Part shown: positions 11,655 through 23,984 of the stretch, one piece after another
Layout of the letters: every line of letters begins with the position of its first letter
Position numbering within the stretch: position 1 is the first letter of the stretch
From: Eutypa lata
Taxonomy: Eukaryota > Ascomycota > Sordariomycetes > Xylariales > Diatrypaceae
Direction: 5' to 3'
NCBI GenBank assembly: GCA_022661535.1
Contig: JAKULF010000011.1
Coordinates: forward strand, 2,294,001 to 2,358,000
DNA: 64,000 bases
Position numbers and translations under genes: made by a program
The notes under the pieces: generated by a model
Told to the model about the DNA's origin: nothing
Database searches by the model: none
Seen by the model: the letters and a program-made list of their open reading frames with translations, nothing else

Positions 11655-13515
11655 ATGATGCCTAAGCTCTATAAGACCATTGCCTTCTTGTCAGGGACAG
11701 CACCGGGTTATTGCCCTCTTCTTGTTATCTTGTTATTGGTCTCCAGCATCATGGCGCCGACCACATCTGGTAAGGAGATGTCTATGCTCTCGAACTTCCT
11801 GAAGCTAACAAACTCACCATCACTCAGCGTGCCATTCGCCATCAGCGGCATACGACTACCTCAAGGATAATCTATCGCCTCCATCCCAAGTAATTCTTGC
11901 CAATGATATCAACCGTACGGATGTCGTCATCACCCAACGATGGAATGTCTTTGAAGCGCCTACGTACTTTATGTACGCAAAACCCGCAAACAATGATGAT
12001 GTCAAGAAGCTTGTGTGTAGTCAAATCATCTGATGCCAATATTTGATCCTGATGATCTCCTTGTAGGTTCAATACGCGGCTAGTGAGAACATCCCCTTCT
12101 TGGCCATTGGCGGCGGCAGCGGGTATACCAACACTACGGGCGCCATGAAAGGGGGCATCGGGATCGACCTTGGCTTCTTCCGAGAAATCAGCATCGATGC
12201 AGCCAAGAATCGCATGACCGTTGGTGGAGGCGTAATATTTGAGGACATTTTCGACCCTCTGTACTCTGTGGGAAAGGAGATTCGTAAGCATCGACGACTG
12301 CCTAGGGAAACCACTGTCATATCTTGCACTCGTATGGGTACCCAGATAGAGCTAATATTATATCCCATTAGAGACCGGATCCTGTTCGTGCGTTAGTATC
12401 ATCGGTGCAACCCTTGGCGGCGGTATTGGCCCCTACCAAGGACTTCATGGTTTGATCCTTGATGCGCTAGAGTCGGTCACTATTGTGACTGGCTCAGGCG
12501 AGATTGTTACGGCTTCGGAAACAAACAATAGCGACTTGTTTTGGGGTGTCCGTGGCGCTGGTCAAAACTTTGGTATTGTTACTTCAGCCACTTATCGAAT
12601 CCATGAGCGGACCAACGACGGCATGGCACTTAACGGTGATTTTGTCTTTCCGGCGTCTGCCAAAGATACAATCTTCAGTCTTGTTAAGTCGCTTCAATGC
12701 AGCCAACCCAACGAGCTCTCTATGTTTCCGTCAATCATGTTTGATATGCAATCGCAGTCCGTATGTCACGTCCAAACTACCCCAATTTTCAGTTTATAAA
12801 CCAAAAATTGACCAATTTAGACCGTTATAATGATGTCAGTCATTTTCGTAGGACCTGAAGACAAGGGCATGCCGTTTTTGCAGCCCTTTATCGACCGTGG
12901 TCCTTTAAGGCAGAATGTAGGCATGCTGCCGTGGAATAAATTGATCAAAGAAAACCGCTTCGGAGCCGATGCTTTTGCATGCATGAAGGGCGGCAAACAT
13001 GCCGTCTTCGGTCTCAATATAGACAATTTTGACGTCGCCACATACGTTGACCTCGTTGATCAATTCGATGCATTCTATGCCAAAAACCCCTCTCTTGTGG
13101 CATCTATCCTCGTTCTCGAGCTTTTCCCCAATGCTGTCACGAAGAGTGTGGTAGACGAAGCTACGGCCTACCCATACCGAGATACGCTGGGCTACTTGTA
13201 TGAACCCCAATCTACGTGAGATCAATTTTAGACTCGGTGGCTAACATCATTCCACACACACACAGGTTTTTATCCTTTGTCTTGCCCGATGAGGCCTCTG
13301 CCCCAGTAGCAGAGCAGTTTGCGGCAGCGACGCGGGAGAGACTAGTAGCTACAGGTTCTGAGGGCAAGTCGCTCAGTGTTTACGTGAACTATGCTCACGG
13401 TGATGAGGGTCGGGAAGCGTGGTATTCAGAACGCAAGCTCCCCAGGCTTCTTGCCTTGAAGGCTAGGTGGGACCCTAAAACTTTGTTCAACTGGAGCAAC
13501 GGTCTTATCCAATAG
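11655..13515 (+). CDS. FAD-linked oxidoreductase (berberine-bridge enzyme family), secreted
   Basis: Six exons, 11655-11769, 11828-12012, 12067-12283, 12372-12760, 12821-13197 and 13266-13515, all join in frame to 510 aa, the usual family length. The N-terminus has a hydrophobic signal segment (LLVILLLVSSIMA). The PP-loop region FLAIGGGSGYTNT (residues 111-123), the segment TGSCSCVSIIGATLGGGIG and DLFWGVRGAGQNFGIVTSA show the FAD_binding_4 fold. The C-terminal BBE motif YVNYAHGDE and WDPKTLFNWSNGL is complete. The family carries out FAD-dependent oxidations of alcohols, amines or sugars. Oddity: the His that normally anchors FAD (GGHG) is Ser118, while the second anchor, Cys177, is kept. It lies 0.7 kb upstream of a PKS relic in the same orientation and may have been its tailoring enzyme. 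Confidence 0.9.
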
Positions 13516-14220
13516 TCAAGGTGGAATAGTGTCGCTCCGAACTCGAACTAGACGTTTCTCCTTTCCTTCCTTCGCTTCCTTCTCCCAAATACAGCGAATA
13601 ATTTAAGATACTATGCCTTTACTACCTTCATAGTATCTGTAGAATATTAAACCCTGTGGCTACGCATCGATGGGGTAGGCGTGGATCTCCTGTGTTTGGA
13701 TTGGGCCTCATCTGCTTATTTATATAGGTGCCTAGCACCGTAACAGAAGCACCCTTTCAACCCGACCGTGACGAACTAGTTGTACGAGGATGTTCCTTAA
13801 ATTTAGGTGAATTCTTTTATTCGTAAATATCGGAATGTTCTTCCATTGTCGCCCCGTTCCCTGATAGCTGGCATTATTACTGCCAATTTTCATGAACCCA
13901 TCCCATGCCTTCTTGACCAGCCTAAGTGACCTTACACGGTTAATATGGGCATTTGAACGCATATCGTGCTTCCATTTCCCCCTGTACCATATCAGTCACC
14001 TACAGATTGCGAAATGACCTCAGCTTTCACTCTTCGGCATGCTCAGTTATCTCCACGAATAGCGGTTTGGGTTTGAACACAAGTTATGCCTTCAGATCCG
14101 GCCAGTTTCTATCGGTATCTTCTGGTGGATTCAGGTCAAACGATCTTGTTGTCTTTGCCATCATGAGTCTGGCCTCCGCTAAGAAAAGCCTACGGATATC
14201 AGGCATATTATGAACATGGC
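13516..14220. other. Intergenic between oxidoreductase and PKS relic
   Basis: About 700 bp. The N-terminus of the SAT domain should have been here if the PKS was once whole, but I cannot recognise it. No other gene is supported. Confidence 0.45.
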
Positions 14221-15610
14221 ATAGGCCACAAGGTGCTAGCTGAGGAGATCCAGGCTTTAGAGTCAATATGGAAGGCCATCGCAGGTCATCAATGCATCAC
14301 TAGCACATTGATACAGGGGCCGAGACACATAAAAGCATGTCCAACTGGATCAAGTATGGAGACTCGACTGCACTTGGGGAAGCTAGTTCCGGAATTATAG
14401 TACTGCCTCCCCTAATTATTATTCAAACAACTCAATATATCCATTATCTTCACAACAATTACCTCAGTCATGTGGAGTTCCTCGACAGTCTTAGACAGTC
14501 AGGGGGCATGCAAGGGTAATATGCTGGCCTCTTGGCTGCCTTCGCGACTGCTTGTTCGAAAGACGAGAGCGAGGTCGTACAGAATGCCACGACAGCCTTA
14601 CGTATTGGCTTGATCATTGGGGCATATCAAGAGGCTGGCGACCACGAAACCATTTCAAGGGTAACAACAATGGTTCTTCATTTGAGTCATCCTGGACAAG
14701 GGGATGAAATTGTAGGGCAATTCCCCGGTATGAGTGATATCTGAACTTTCGTTATATTGTATGCCCATTGCTTATACATCACCTTCCTCATGTGTTACAT
14801 ATCAGCTATGACGGATCCAAAGACCGTGAGCATCGTAAGGCTTACTGAGACCCCAAAGAAGCTCTCCGACTTTGCTCATATTAAGGGGTTGCTCACGCAA
14901 GAAATGGGGCTTCGTAGAAATGTTCAAGGCGGAGATTGGCGGCTACAAGTTCAACAAGGATGCGATTGCCATAACTAGTGGGAACATATTTTATCTCGAC
15001 AAGATTTGGGAATTACTATCAAATGTCACGTCTAAATGCGAGCCCGTCTGGCAGGAGAGGGTGCTTCCGGAACTGGCGTATAGGGCTCTCAAGCCCAAGC
15101 AGTTTGCCCCCACGCGGAAATATTACGGGAATTGTGTGGACGATATCGATTAATTTGAAATTCGACCTAGCATAGCTTTTTGCGAATAGAGTTCAAAGAA
15201 ACGTCTTGCATAGATCTGCAACAGCGTATCCTCCTTGAACTTGCATACGAAGCCCTCAACTCCAGCGGCTATCTGCACACACGGAGAGATGAGCCTAACG
15301 GGAATAATGTAGGTTGTTTCATTGTTGCTAGTATAGTCGAGAATGTGGAAAATACTAGCAGTCGGCCCCAACACCCTTCACGTCAATGGGAACGATTGGT
15401 GCCTTTCTCTGCGAAAGATTAAGTTACTACTTCGGGTGGAACGAGCCAGCCGACGTGATAGATACAGCTTGCTCTTCGTCATCAGGTAGTTGCTGTTCAT
15501 CGCGCTTGTAGAGCTATCCTTAGAGGAGAATGCCCAACGGCGTTAATAGGTGGTATCAGCAGCTTAATTACCGAAGTTACTGACTACCTGGAACTTGGAA
15601 AAGCAAGATG
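14221..15610 (+). pseudogene. Decayed non-reducing polyketide synthase (SAT and KS fragments)
   Basis: Pieces in changing frames read as a colinear NR-PKS. SAT domain: about 14221-14335 (LAEEIQALESIW), 14337-14519 (SNWIKYGDST, QTTQYIHYLH, SLRQSGGMQG), then past an in-frame TAA 14521-14737 (LLAAFATACSKDESEVVQNA, SHPGQGDEIVGQFPG) and 14808-14930 (YISAMTDPKTVSI). The GTATGAGT after QFPG looks like a former intron donor. A deletion then joins to the KS start (about 14940-15150, IWELLSN, RVLPELAYRAL). KS continues at 15210-15360 (DLQQRILLELAYEALNSSGY), about 15365-15485 (YYFGWNEPADVIDTACSSSS, with the active-site Cys present) and 15495-15607 (HRACRAILRGECPTALIGG, YLELGKA). At least four frame changes and one large deletion rule out function. 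The rest of KS and all AT, PT, ACP and release domains are missing: similarity ends at the AT-rich block. Confidence 0.85.
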
Positions 15611-18433
15611 ATTATTAATAACTTAATCGTTAAATAAAACAATTAAATGTTATAATTATATTATATACCTTTTTTTATAAGCATTTAACATTTATCTTTA
15701 AAGAATTTAAATAAAAGTATTTTTAATATATTATATTTATTTATATTTATAATTTTATTTTTCTTTTATTAATTAAAAATATTTTATATATTTTTATGCG
15801 TTTTTTCGCGTATTAAATACGTATTTTTTAATAATTTATAAAGATTTTAATATTATATTTAATAATATTAAAAATATTATATTAATATAAATACTTTAAA
15901 AGCTTTTAATAATATTAAATTTATTATTTTAATATTATTATTTTTTATATTATAAATTTACATTTAATTTATTTTAATTTTTTAAAATATAATAAAAAAA
16001 TTATATTATAAAAATTATATTAATAAATAAATTCGTTTTATATATAAATTAAAAATTAATTTAATATTATTTAATAAACGATAAAAATCTTTTTAAATTT
16101 AATAATAACTTTTTTAATATTAATAATAATTATAATTAAAAATATAATAAAAACTTTTTTAACGTTATAAAAAATATATTTAAATATTAAATATTTAATT
16201 ATTTAATTTTTAATTTTAATAAAAATAAAAATAAAAATAACTTTTTTAATTCGTTATAATATTTATTTTATTATTTTCGTAATTTTAATAATAATATAAA
16301 TTTTTAATTTAATAAAATTAATTTTTTATTAAAAATCTTTAAATATAATTTTAAAATAAATATTAAAAAAGTTTAAATATTATTAACGTATTAAAAATTT
16401 ATTATAATATAATAAAAATTATTATATATTTTTTAAAAAAAATTTATTAATTATATTTTTAAATTATTAATAAATTTTTTTTTTATTTTTTTTTAATTAA
16501 TTAATTAATTAATTAATATAATAAAATAATAAACGATTTAATTTATGTTAATAATAATTATATATTTAAATTTTTTATAATTTATTTTTTTTATAAAAAA
16601 ACTTTAAATAAATATTATAAAAATTTATTTATTTTTTATATTATTAATTTATATAAATATATATAAGTTATATTAATATTATAATTATTAAATTATTTAC
16701 GAAATAATTTTTAAGTAATTTTTTATTCGTTTTATAAATTATAATTAATTTATTAATTTATTTCGTAATTTTATTATATAAATTTTTAATTAAATTTTTA
16801 AATTAATATTTATTAAAATTTAAAAATAAAATATATATTTATAAAAAATTAATATAAAAATTTAAAAAAATTTTAAATTTTATATTTTTATTAATAAAAT
16901 TATAACGAAATTTAAAAAACGTTATAAATTTATTATTAAAATAAAAAATAAATTTATTAAAATAAATTATTTAATATTAAAATATTTTTATTTTATTTAA
17001 AAATAACATTTATTTAATATATTATTATTATATTATTTAAACGATTATTATTATTATTTTTTAATTATTATTATTATATTTTTATAAATAATTATTTTTA
17101 TTAATAAATTTATTTTATTATTTTTATATTTAAAAAATAATAATAATTAATATTATTTAAATAAATAAAAATATAAATACAAAATTCGTTAAAATTAAAT
17201 AATTAAAAAAATTAAAATTTTTTTTAATTTTTTAAAAAATTTTAATAATAAAGTTTAATTATAATAATAAAATAAAATAATTTATTTTTATAATTAATAA
17301 TATTATTTTAATATTTTTAATAATATATATTAATTTTAAATTTACTTTACGTATTAAATAAAAAGAATTATTATTAATATTTAAAAATACTTTTATTAAT
17401 TATATTATTTATAATAATAATTTTAAAAAAATATTATTAATATTTAAAATTATTAAAACTTATAATTATAAAATAAAAAATATTAATATAAATAATTAAT
17501 TTTATATAAAAATATTATTTAATATTAAACGTTTTTAAAAAAATAAATAATAAACTTTATATTACGATTTTTTATTTAATTTATTTTAATTTTTAATTTT
17601 TATTAATTTTTTATTTATATATTTTCATTATATATTTTATATATATTAATTATATATTAACTTATACTTTTATATTTTTAAATATTATATTAATTAATTT
17701 ATATATTATTTAATAATAATAATATTAAAAAATAAATAAATTTAATAACGTTTTTTATTTTAAATAATATATTTAATATATTTTTTATAAATTACTTTAT
17801 ATATAATTTATTTAATAATTTAATTTTTTAATTATTTAATATAAAATTATAAAAAAATTATTTTTAAATATATTCGAAAAAAAATTTTAAAATTAAAAAA
17901 AATTAAAAATTATTTAAAATTTAAATTATTTAATAAAGCGAAATATATTATTTATTTATAAATTTTAAAAAAAATTATTAATAATTTATTTTATTATAAA
18001 AATTATTATTTAAAAACTTTATTAAATTACGTTTAATATTACGATATAACTTTATATTAAAATAAATATTAAAATAAATAATATCGTTTATTAATTTAAA
18101 AATATTATTTATATAAAAAATTTATTATATTTAAAAAAAAATTAAATTATTAATAAATATTTTTAATAAAGTTTTATTATAAATTTAAATAAATTATAAA
18201 AATTATATTTTTAAAGTTTCTTTTATTTAATAAATTATTATATATAATTATTTAATTAATTTAAATAAAATTAAAAATAAATATTTATTAAAAAAAATTA
18301 TTACGTTTTAATTTAAAAAATAACGCGTTTTAACTTTTCGTTTAATATTTTTATTAATTATATTAAAAGTGCTTTTATTTAAGTTTTTTAAAAATAAGTT
18401 CTTTTTATATTAAGTTTAATAAATACGTTTAAG
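15611..18433. repeat. AT-saturated block, probable RIP-mutated transposon relic
   Basis: About 2.8 kb almost without G or C, with sharp edges on both sides. The few surviving C residues sit mostly in CpG or CpT; CpA and TpG are very rare (I found only a handful, for example near 15682, 16546, 17006, 17626 and 18368). This is the signature of repeat-induced point mutation, in which CpA becomes TpA on either strand of duplicated DNA. No open frame survives. The original element cannot be identified. It separates the PKS relic from the vph1 promoter. Confidence 0.8.
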
Positions 18434-18666
18434 TACAAGGCCTAAGTGATGAGGCAAGCTATGCCACAAATAGTTAGCCGGATTAATTTCGGAAACGGTG
18501 GATACCAAACAAATGTGGCTGTGCGTCTCCCTCGGAAAAGGCAACGACAACTGTTTCAAGGCGCAGCTGCTGACCTGAAGCTCCCCTTTCCTTCCGCTGT
18601 TGTTGTCGTCACTTTTATCATCACGAACCTGCCAAACATCGACTCGGGAGCCTCAACGCCATCACC

Positions 18667-21494
18667 ATGGCTCCATCCAAGCAGTCCATGTTCCGCTCTG
18701 CGGATATGAGCATGGCTCAGCTTTATATCTCAAATGAAATAGGACGCGAATGTGTTAACGCGTTGGGTGAACTTGGACTGGTCCAGTTTCGCGATGTATG
18801 CCTCGTCATCTCCAATTTTCTTACTTACCTACTCTTGACTACCTACCTCACGTACCATCTTCACTTATTAGCAACAACCTTAACTAACAACATTTCTTTC
18901 ATCATCACAGCTCAACAGGGAAACAAGCGCTTTTCAACGTACCTTCACTCAAGAAATCCGACGCCTCGATAATGTTGAACGTCAGCTCCGTTACTTTCAT
19001 TCCCAGATGGAAAAGTCCAACATCGCTCTTCGCAAGCTTGATCTTGATGTCGAGACACTTGCCCCTCCAACTACCACCGAGATCGACGAGCTTTCCGAAC
19101 GCAGCCAGAGCCTTGAACAACGCATCTACCAGCTCAACGATAGCTACGAAACGTTAAAGAAAAGAGAAGTTGAGCTGACCGAATGGCGTTGGGTCTTGCG
19201 CGAGGCTGGGGGGTTCTTTGACCGGGCGCATGGCAACGTTGAAGAGATAAGAGCTTCCACCGATGACGATGACGCCCCCTTACTCCAAGACGTCGAGCAG
19301 CATAATTCCGGCGGCGACGTTGAGCGATCCTTCTCCGGCATGAACATTGGTTTCGTCGCAGGTGTCATCTCGCGCGATCGTGTTGCCGCTTTCGAGCGTA
19401 TCCTCTGGCGAACTTTGCGTGGTAACCTCTACATGAACCAATCCGAGATTCCCGAGCCTTTGGTTGACCCGGCTACCAACGAGAGCGTCAACAAGAATGT
19501 CTTTGTCATCTTCGCCCATGGCAAGGAGATCCTAGCCAAGATTCGAAAGATCTCCGAGTCCATGGGAGCTGAGATCTACAATGTTGACGAGAACAGCGAT
19601 CTCCGCCGCGACCAGATTCATGAGGTCAATGCCCGTCTCAACGATGTCCAGAATGTCTTGAGAAACACTCAGCAGACCCTGGAAGCTGAGCTGACCCAGA
19701 TTGCCCAGTCGCTGTCGGCTTGGATGATCTTGGTCACAAAGGAGAAGGCCACGTATCAGACGCTGAATCTCTTTTCGTTTGACCGGCAGAGACGGACCCT
19801 GATTGCCGAGGCTTGGTGCCCTTCTAACGATCTGCCCCGTATCCGAGCTACTCTCCAAGATGTGACTAACCGAGCCGGTCTCTCGGTTCCGTCCATCATT
19901 AATGAAATCAGGACGAACAAGACGCCACCTACCTACCTGAAGACCAACAAGTTTACCGAAGCCTTCCAGACCATCATCAATGCCTACGGTACCGCCACCT
20001 ACCAGGAAGTCAACCCTGCCCTACCTGCTATCGTTACTTTCCCTTTCCTCTTTGCCGTCATGTTCGGTGATTTCGGTCACGCTATTATTATGCTGAGTGC
20101 ATCACTGGCTATGATCTATTGGGAAAAGCCTTTGAAGAAGGTGACCTTCGAACTCTTCGCTATGATCTACTACGGTCGCTATATTGCCCTTGTCATGGCC
20201 TGCTTCTCGGTGTTCACTGGTCTAATCTACAACGATGCCTTCTCGAAGTCCATGACCTTGTTCGAAAGTGCTTGGGAATGGGATAAACCAGCGGATTGGT
20301 CTGAAGGTCAGGCTATCACTGCCAAGCTCAAGGGTGGTCACCGTTATCCCTTTGGTCTCGATTGGATGTGGCACGGAACTGAAAATGAACTTCTGTTTAG
20401 CAACAGCTACAAGATGAAGATGTCGATTATCCTGGGTTGGGCGCACATGACATACTCTCTCTGCCTCTCCTGGTATAATGCGAGACATTTCAAGAAGCCA
20501 ATCGATATCTGGGGTAACCTCGTCCCGGGTATGATTTTCTTCCAGGCCATCTTTGGTTATCTCGTTATTTGCATCATTTACAAGTGGTCTATTGATTGGT
20601 CCGCGACGGACGCTGCACCCCCTGGACTGCTTAACATGTTGATTTATATGTTTTTGCAACCAACCACGCTGGATATCCCTCTGTATCCGGGCCAAAAGAC
20701 GGTTCAGATTATACTACTTCTTCTCGCCTTTGTTCAGGTTCCGATCCTACTTCTGCTCAAGCCGTTTTACCTCCGATGGGAGCACAACCAAGCCCGCGCC
20801 AAGGGTTATCGTGGTCTGGGTGAACACTCGAGGGTCTCGGCGCTTGATGAGGATGAAGGCGATGGACATGGCAATGGCAATGGCCGTATTAGTGTGGACA
20901 CGGATGATGGTGAAGGGGTTGCTATGCTCGCGAACGGCGGCGGAGACGATGACGATGATGAAGAGGGTCACGGAGAATTCGAGTTCAGCGAAATCATGAT
21001 CCACCAGGTTATCCACACTATCGGTATGTTGAAGAAGTTAACTTGCTCATCTCATTTCTCTACTAACAGGTTTCAGAATTCTGCTTGAACTGTGTCTCCC
21101 ACACCGCCTCCTACCTGCGTCTCTGGGCTTTGTCGCTTGCCCATCAACAGCTCAGTGTTGTCTTGTGGGACATGACTCTGGGCCCTTCTCTTTCGATGCC
21201 GGGTGTTACGGGTGTCATAATGATCGTCATCGCATTCTACCTATGGTTCTTCCTCTCATGCGCCATCTTGATTGCTATGGAAGGCTGTAGTGCAATGGTA
21301 AGAGTTCCCGACTCCACAATATTGTATCATTCGTGTAGTCTATTTGCTAACACGATGTATAGTTACATTCGCTGCGTCTGCAATGGGTTGAAGCACAGTC
21401 CAAGTATGCGGAGTTTGCCGGCCACATGTTCACCCCGTTCTCCTTTGTAACACTATTGGAGGAAGATGAGGGATTAGCCGAGTTTAGAGGTTAA
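18667..21494 (+). CDS. vph1: V-type proton ATPase subunit a, vacuolar
   Basis: Four exons, 18667-18795, 18911-21023, 21077-21297 and 21363-21494, give 864 aa, the expected size. Conserved blocks include [20 protein letters not shown] at the N-terminus, [23 protein letters not shown] in the first membrane helices, [13 protein letters not shown], and [18 protein letters not shown], which carries the Arg that exchanges protons with the c-ring. The cytosolic N-terminal half is a coiled coil; the C-terminal half is a multi-helix membrane domain with an acidic, Gly/Asn-rich loop before the essential helix. The protein is the V0 stator and half-channel that acidifies vacuoles. The intron positions splitting QFRD and HTIEF are supported by perfect family continuity. 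The AT block ends only about 230 bp upstream of the start codon. Confidence 0.97.
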
Positions 21495-22832
21495 TAGTGA
21501 GATGAGGGGGGGAGAGATGTTTCTTGTATTTTTAGACTCCAAGTTGTACATCGTTGTTAAGTAGGTAGTTATAACTAGATAGAGAACCTATCGCTCAACA
21601 CTTGCTATAGGTTGACACGCTCCTAGCCGGTTCATCCCATGACAGATCACGACGTCACAGTGCAGAATGTCGTTTGTCAGATACTTACAAAGCCGATGCG
21701 TTATTAACAGATCTGCCTGTTGTGCCGAGTTCCGAACCGGTGAGCAGCATTTTGAGTGGGTGGATCCCTGGCAAAGTAGCTATCCCGCCATCTAACATAA
21801 GCCTTCAAACATGTTGGTAGCCTGAATTCATAGCAGGCAGAAATAGGGGAAGAGGAGGGGGGGAGGGCAAGGGAAGGGAAGGGGAAGGGGAAGAAGAATG
21901 GGAAGAAGATATCTACCCGTGAAGAATACATGGGATAGGCTCAGAAGGCCCTACTCCACACGAAGCGCGGACTACCAAGACCCTTTGGATTTGGATAACC
22001 AATGAAGACGCATGATGGACTTCCCCACACTCGATAAAACAAAAGACCAAACAACGTGTTTCCCCGAAATCCGATTCCCCCCATCCCGTCGTCGGGTGCG
22101 AGATAAGTACAATACAGAAGAAGTAAGCTAAGTAAGTTACGTAGGTGGACGGATGACTCCATGACTCTGCTTGCAGCCTAGTTTTACTGAAGTACATAGG
22201 TATTTACTTACATACTATATGTGTATTGATAGGACTTCATATAGCATGGAACTTAATAAGTAGAGGTATATTATCTCTATTATTAATGATTAGATAGATA
22301 GATCTCATGTACATACATACTTTCTTACTATAGGCATTACATTACCTACCCTTGGCGGGATTCCTCCTCCCACCCCCTCCCATTCCTTCCTTCTTTCCTT
22401 TGTTCTTTTACTTTTCCACTTCTAGTTTTACCGTAGTTTTCTAGTTTATCATTTATCTTATATATAGATTTATTTACTTCCCAATGGAAACAGGAAAGAG
22501 AGAGACGAGAGAAAAGAGTTGCTTCCCTTCAAGTAGGTAGGTAGAAGAGCCCTTTCTTCTTCTACTCTGCCTTCTTGCTGTAGGTAGGTGGCTTGCTTGC
22601 TGCTTTAAACCGCACGCGTCTGCGCACTGTCAGCCAGCCTGCCAGCTATACCGTGTTGTCCGTTGTCCGTCGTCGTCGCTCGCCTACCGAACAACCAACG
22701 CCGATATCGCCGACAGCGCCGCCTTAGGTAGTTACCGCGTTGCGTTGCATTGCATTGCACCACACCCACTCACCCACCCAGCACCGAGGGAACGCCAAAG
22801 AAGGGAAAAAAAAACCCTGGTGATACTGTATA
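21495..22832. other. Intergenic, 1.3 kb
   Basis: 3' flank of vph1 and 5' flank of the hydrolase gene. It holds a purine-rich GGGAAGGG-type tract (about 21845-21910) and pyrimidine-rich stretches before the next gene, as is common in fungal promoters. Minus-strand open frames here look like noise. Confidence 0.5.
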
Positions 22833-23210
22833 ATGGGCTTGGCCTTCTTCCCCGCGTCCAACGCCAACGCCAACGCCAAAGCCAAAGTCAAACCCACCAT
22901 CGTCACTACCACCACCACCACCACCGCAACCAGCATAACCACCGGCGCCGGAACTAAATATGCAGGCGCAGGCGTCCTCATCATCCCCGGCGGAGGCTAC
23001 AGCTTCGTGTCGCTAGACTATGAGGGTGCAGATGCGGTGCGCTGGCTCAACGCCCGCGGCTTGGACGCCTGGGTCCTCGATTACACGACCACGTGCGCGG
23101 CGCCCGCGCCCCTGTACCCGACGCCGCTTGGGGAGGCGGCCGATGCCGTGAGGTGTATTCGGGGGTGTTTGGAGGGGCAGCTGCAGAGTCGGGATTTGCA
23201 AGGGGGTGGT

Positions 23211-23241
<31 letters not shown>

Positions 23242-23984
23242 CTACTGTCTCCGTCGCTGATGAAGGGGGGAAAGGTGGGGAGGGAGATGGAGAAGGAGAT
23301 GGAGATGGGAATAAGGTAGGACGCTACAGACTAGGCATCTGGGGCTTCTCCGCCGGCGCCCACCTCGCGGCCCTGACCCTCACGAGCCCCGACGTCGAAC
23401 CGCTCCTCGACTTCGCCGTCCTCGCCTACCCGGTCGTCTCCATGACTCCCGACGACAACGACGGCGACATCGTGGTCGCGCACCTAGGTTCGCGTCGGAA
23501 CCTGCTTGGCGACGGGAGCACGGGACCCAGGGGTAGCGGCGATGTTGGTGGTGCTGGCGGCGACGGCGACGCGTCTACCGCTAGGTCGCGTTCTGCGTCT
23601 GCATCTGCGGCGAGAGCTGCTGCTGCTGCGATGGCAGTAGTACCGAAGACGATTCCGGAGAAGAAGGAAGGGGGGGAGGACGGGGGAAGTAAAGAAGACC
23701 CCTTCGGCGATATCCCCCACCTCCAGCGCCAGATGTCGCCGCATCGTGCCGTGGGCCCTGGCACGCCGCCCGTCTTCATCTTCCACACGGCGAATGATCC
23801 GGCTGTCCCCGTCCAAAATGCGCTGTTGTTCGCGGGCGCTATGGCGCGGCAGGCGAGGCCGTTTCAGCTCCTGGTGCTGCCTGATGGTCGACATGGTATC
23901 TCGCTTGCGCTGGATGATCCGAAACTTAGCTGGACCGGGGAGCTGGAGAGGTGGTTGAGGTGGTCGGTTGGTGTTTTGGGGTAG
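22833..23984 (+). CDS. Alpha/beta hydrolase with low-complexity insertions
   Basis: A single-exon frame of 383 aa. The oxyanion region is PGGGYSFVS (normally HGGGF/Y), the nucleophile is Ser173 in GIWGFSAGAHLA, the acid is Asp322 in HTANDPAVPV, and the base is His354 in LPDGRHGISLA. These form a complete Ser-Asp-His triad of the BD-FAE/esterase type, acting on small esters or acting as a peptidase. Two insertions depart from the family. One is a Gly/Ser/Glu-rich loop, residues about 124-165, built on nine AGC codons. The other is a Gly/Ala/Ser-rich loop, residues about 225-300, between the nucleophile and the acid. The N-terminal run of Asn/Ala/Lys and Thr is also low complexity. No signal peptide is seen, so it is probably cytosolic. 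Confidence 0.8.
23211..23237 (+). repeat. (AGC)9 coding microsatellite
   Basis: Nine AGC triplets encode a polyserine run within the hydrolase gene. The length is likely to vary between strains. Confidence 0.95.

Noticed and set aside
18446..18709. 87-codon frame before vph1
   Set aside because: It overlaps the vph1 start in another frame and has no family content; it is upstream leader sequence.
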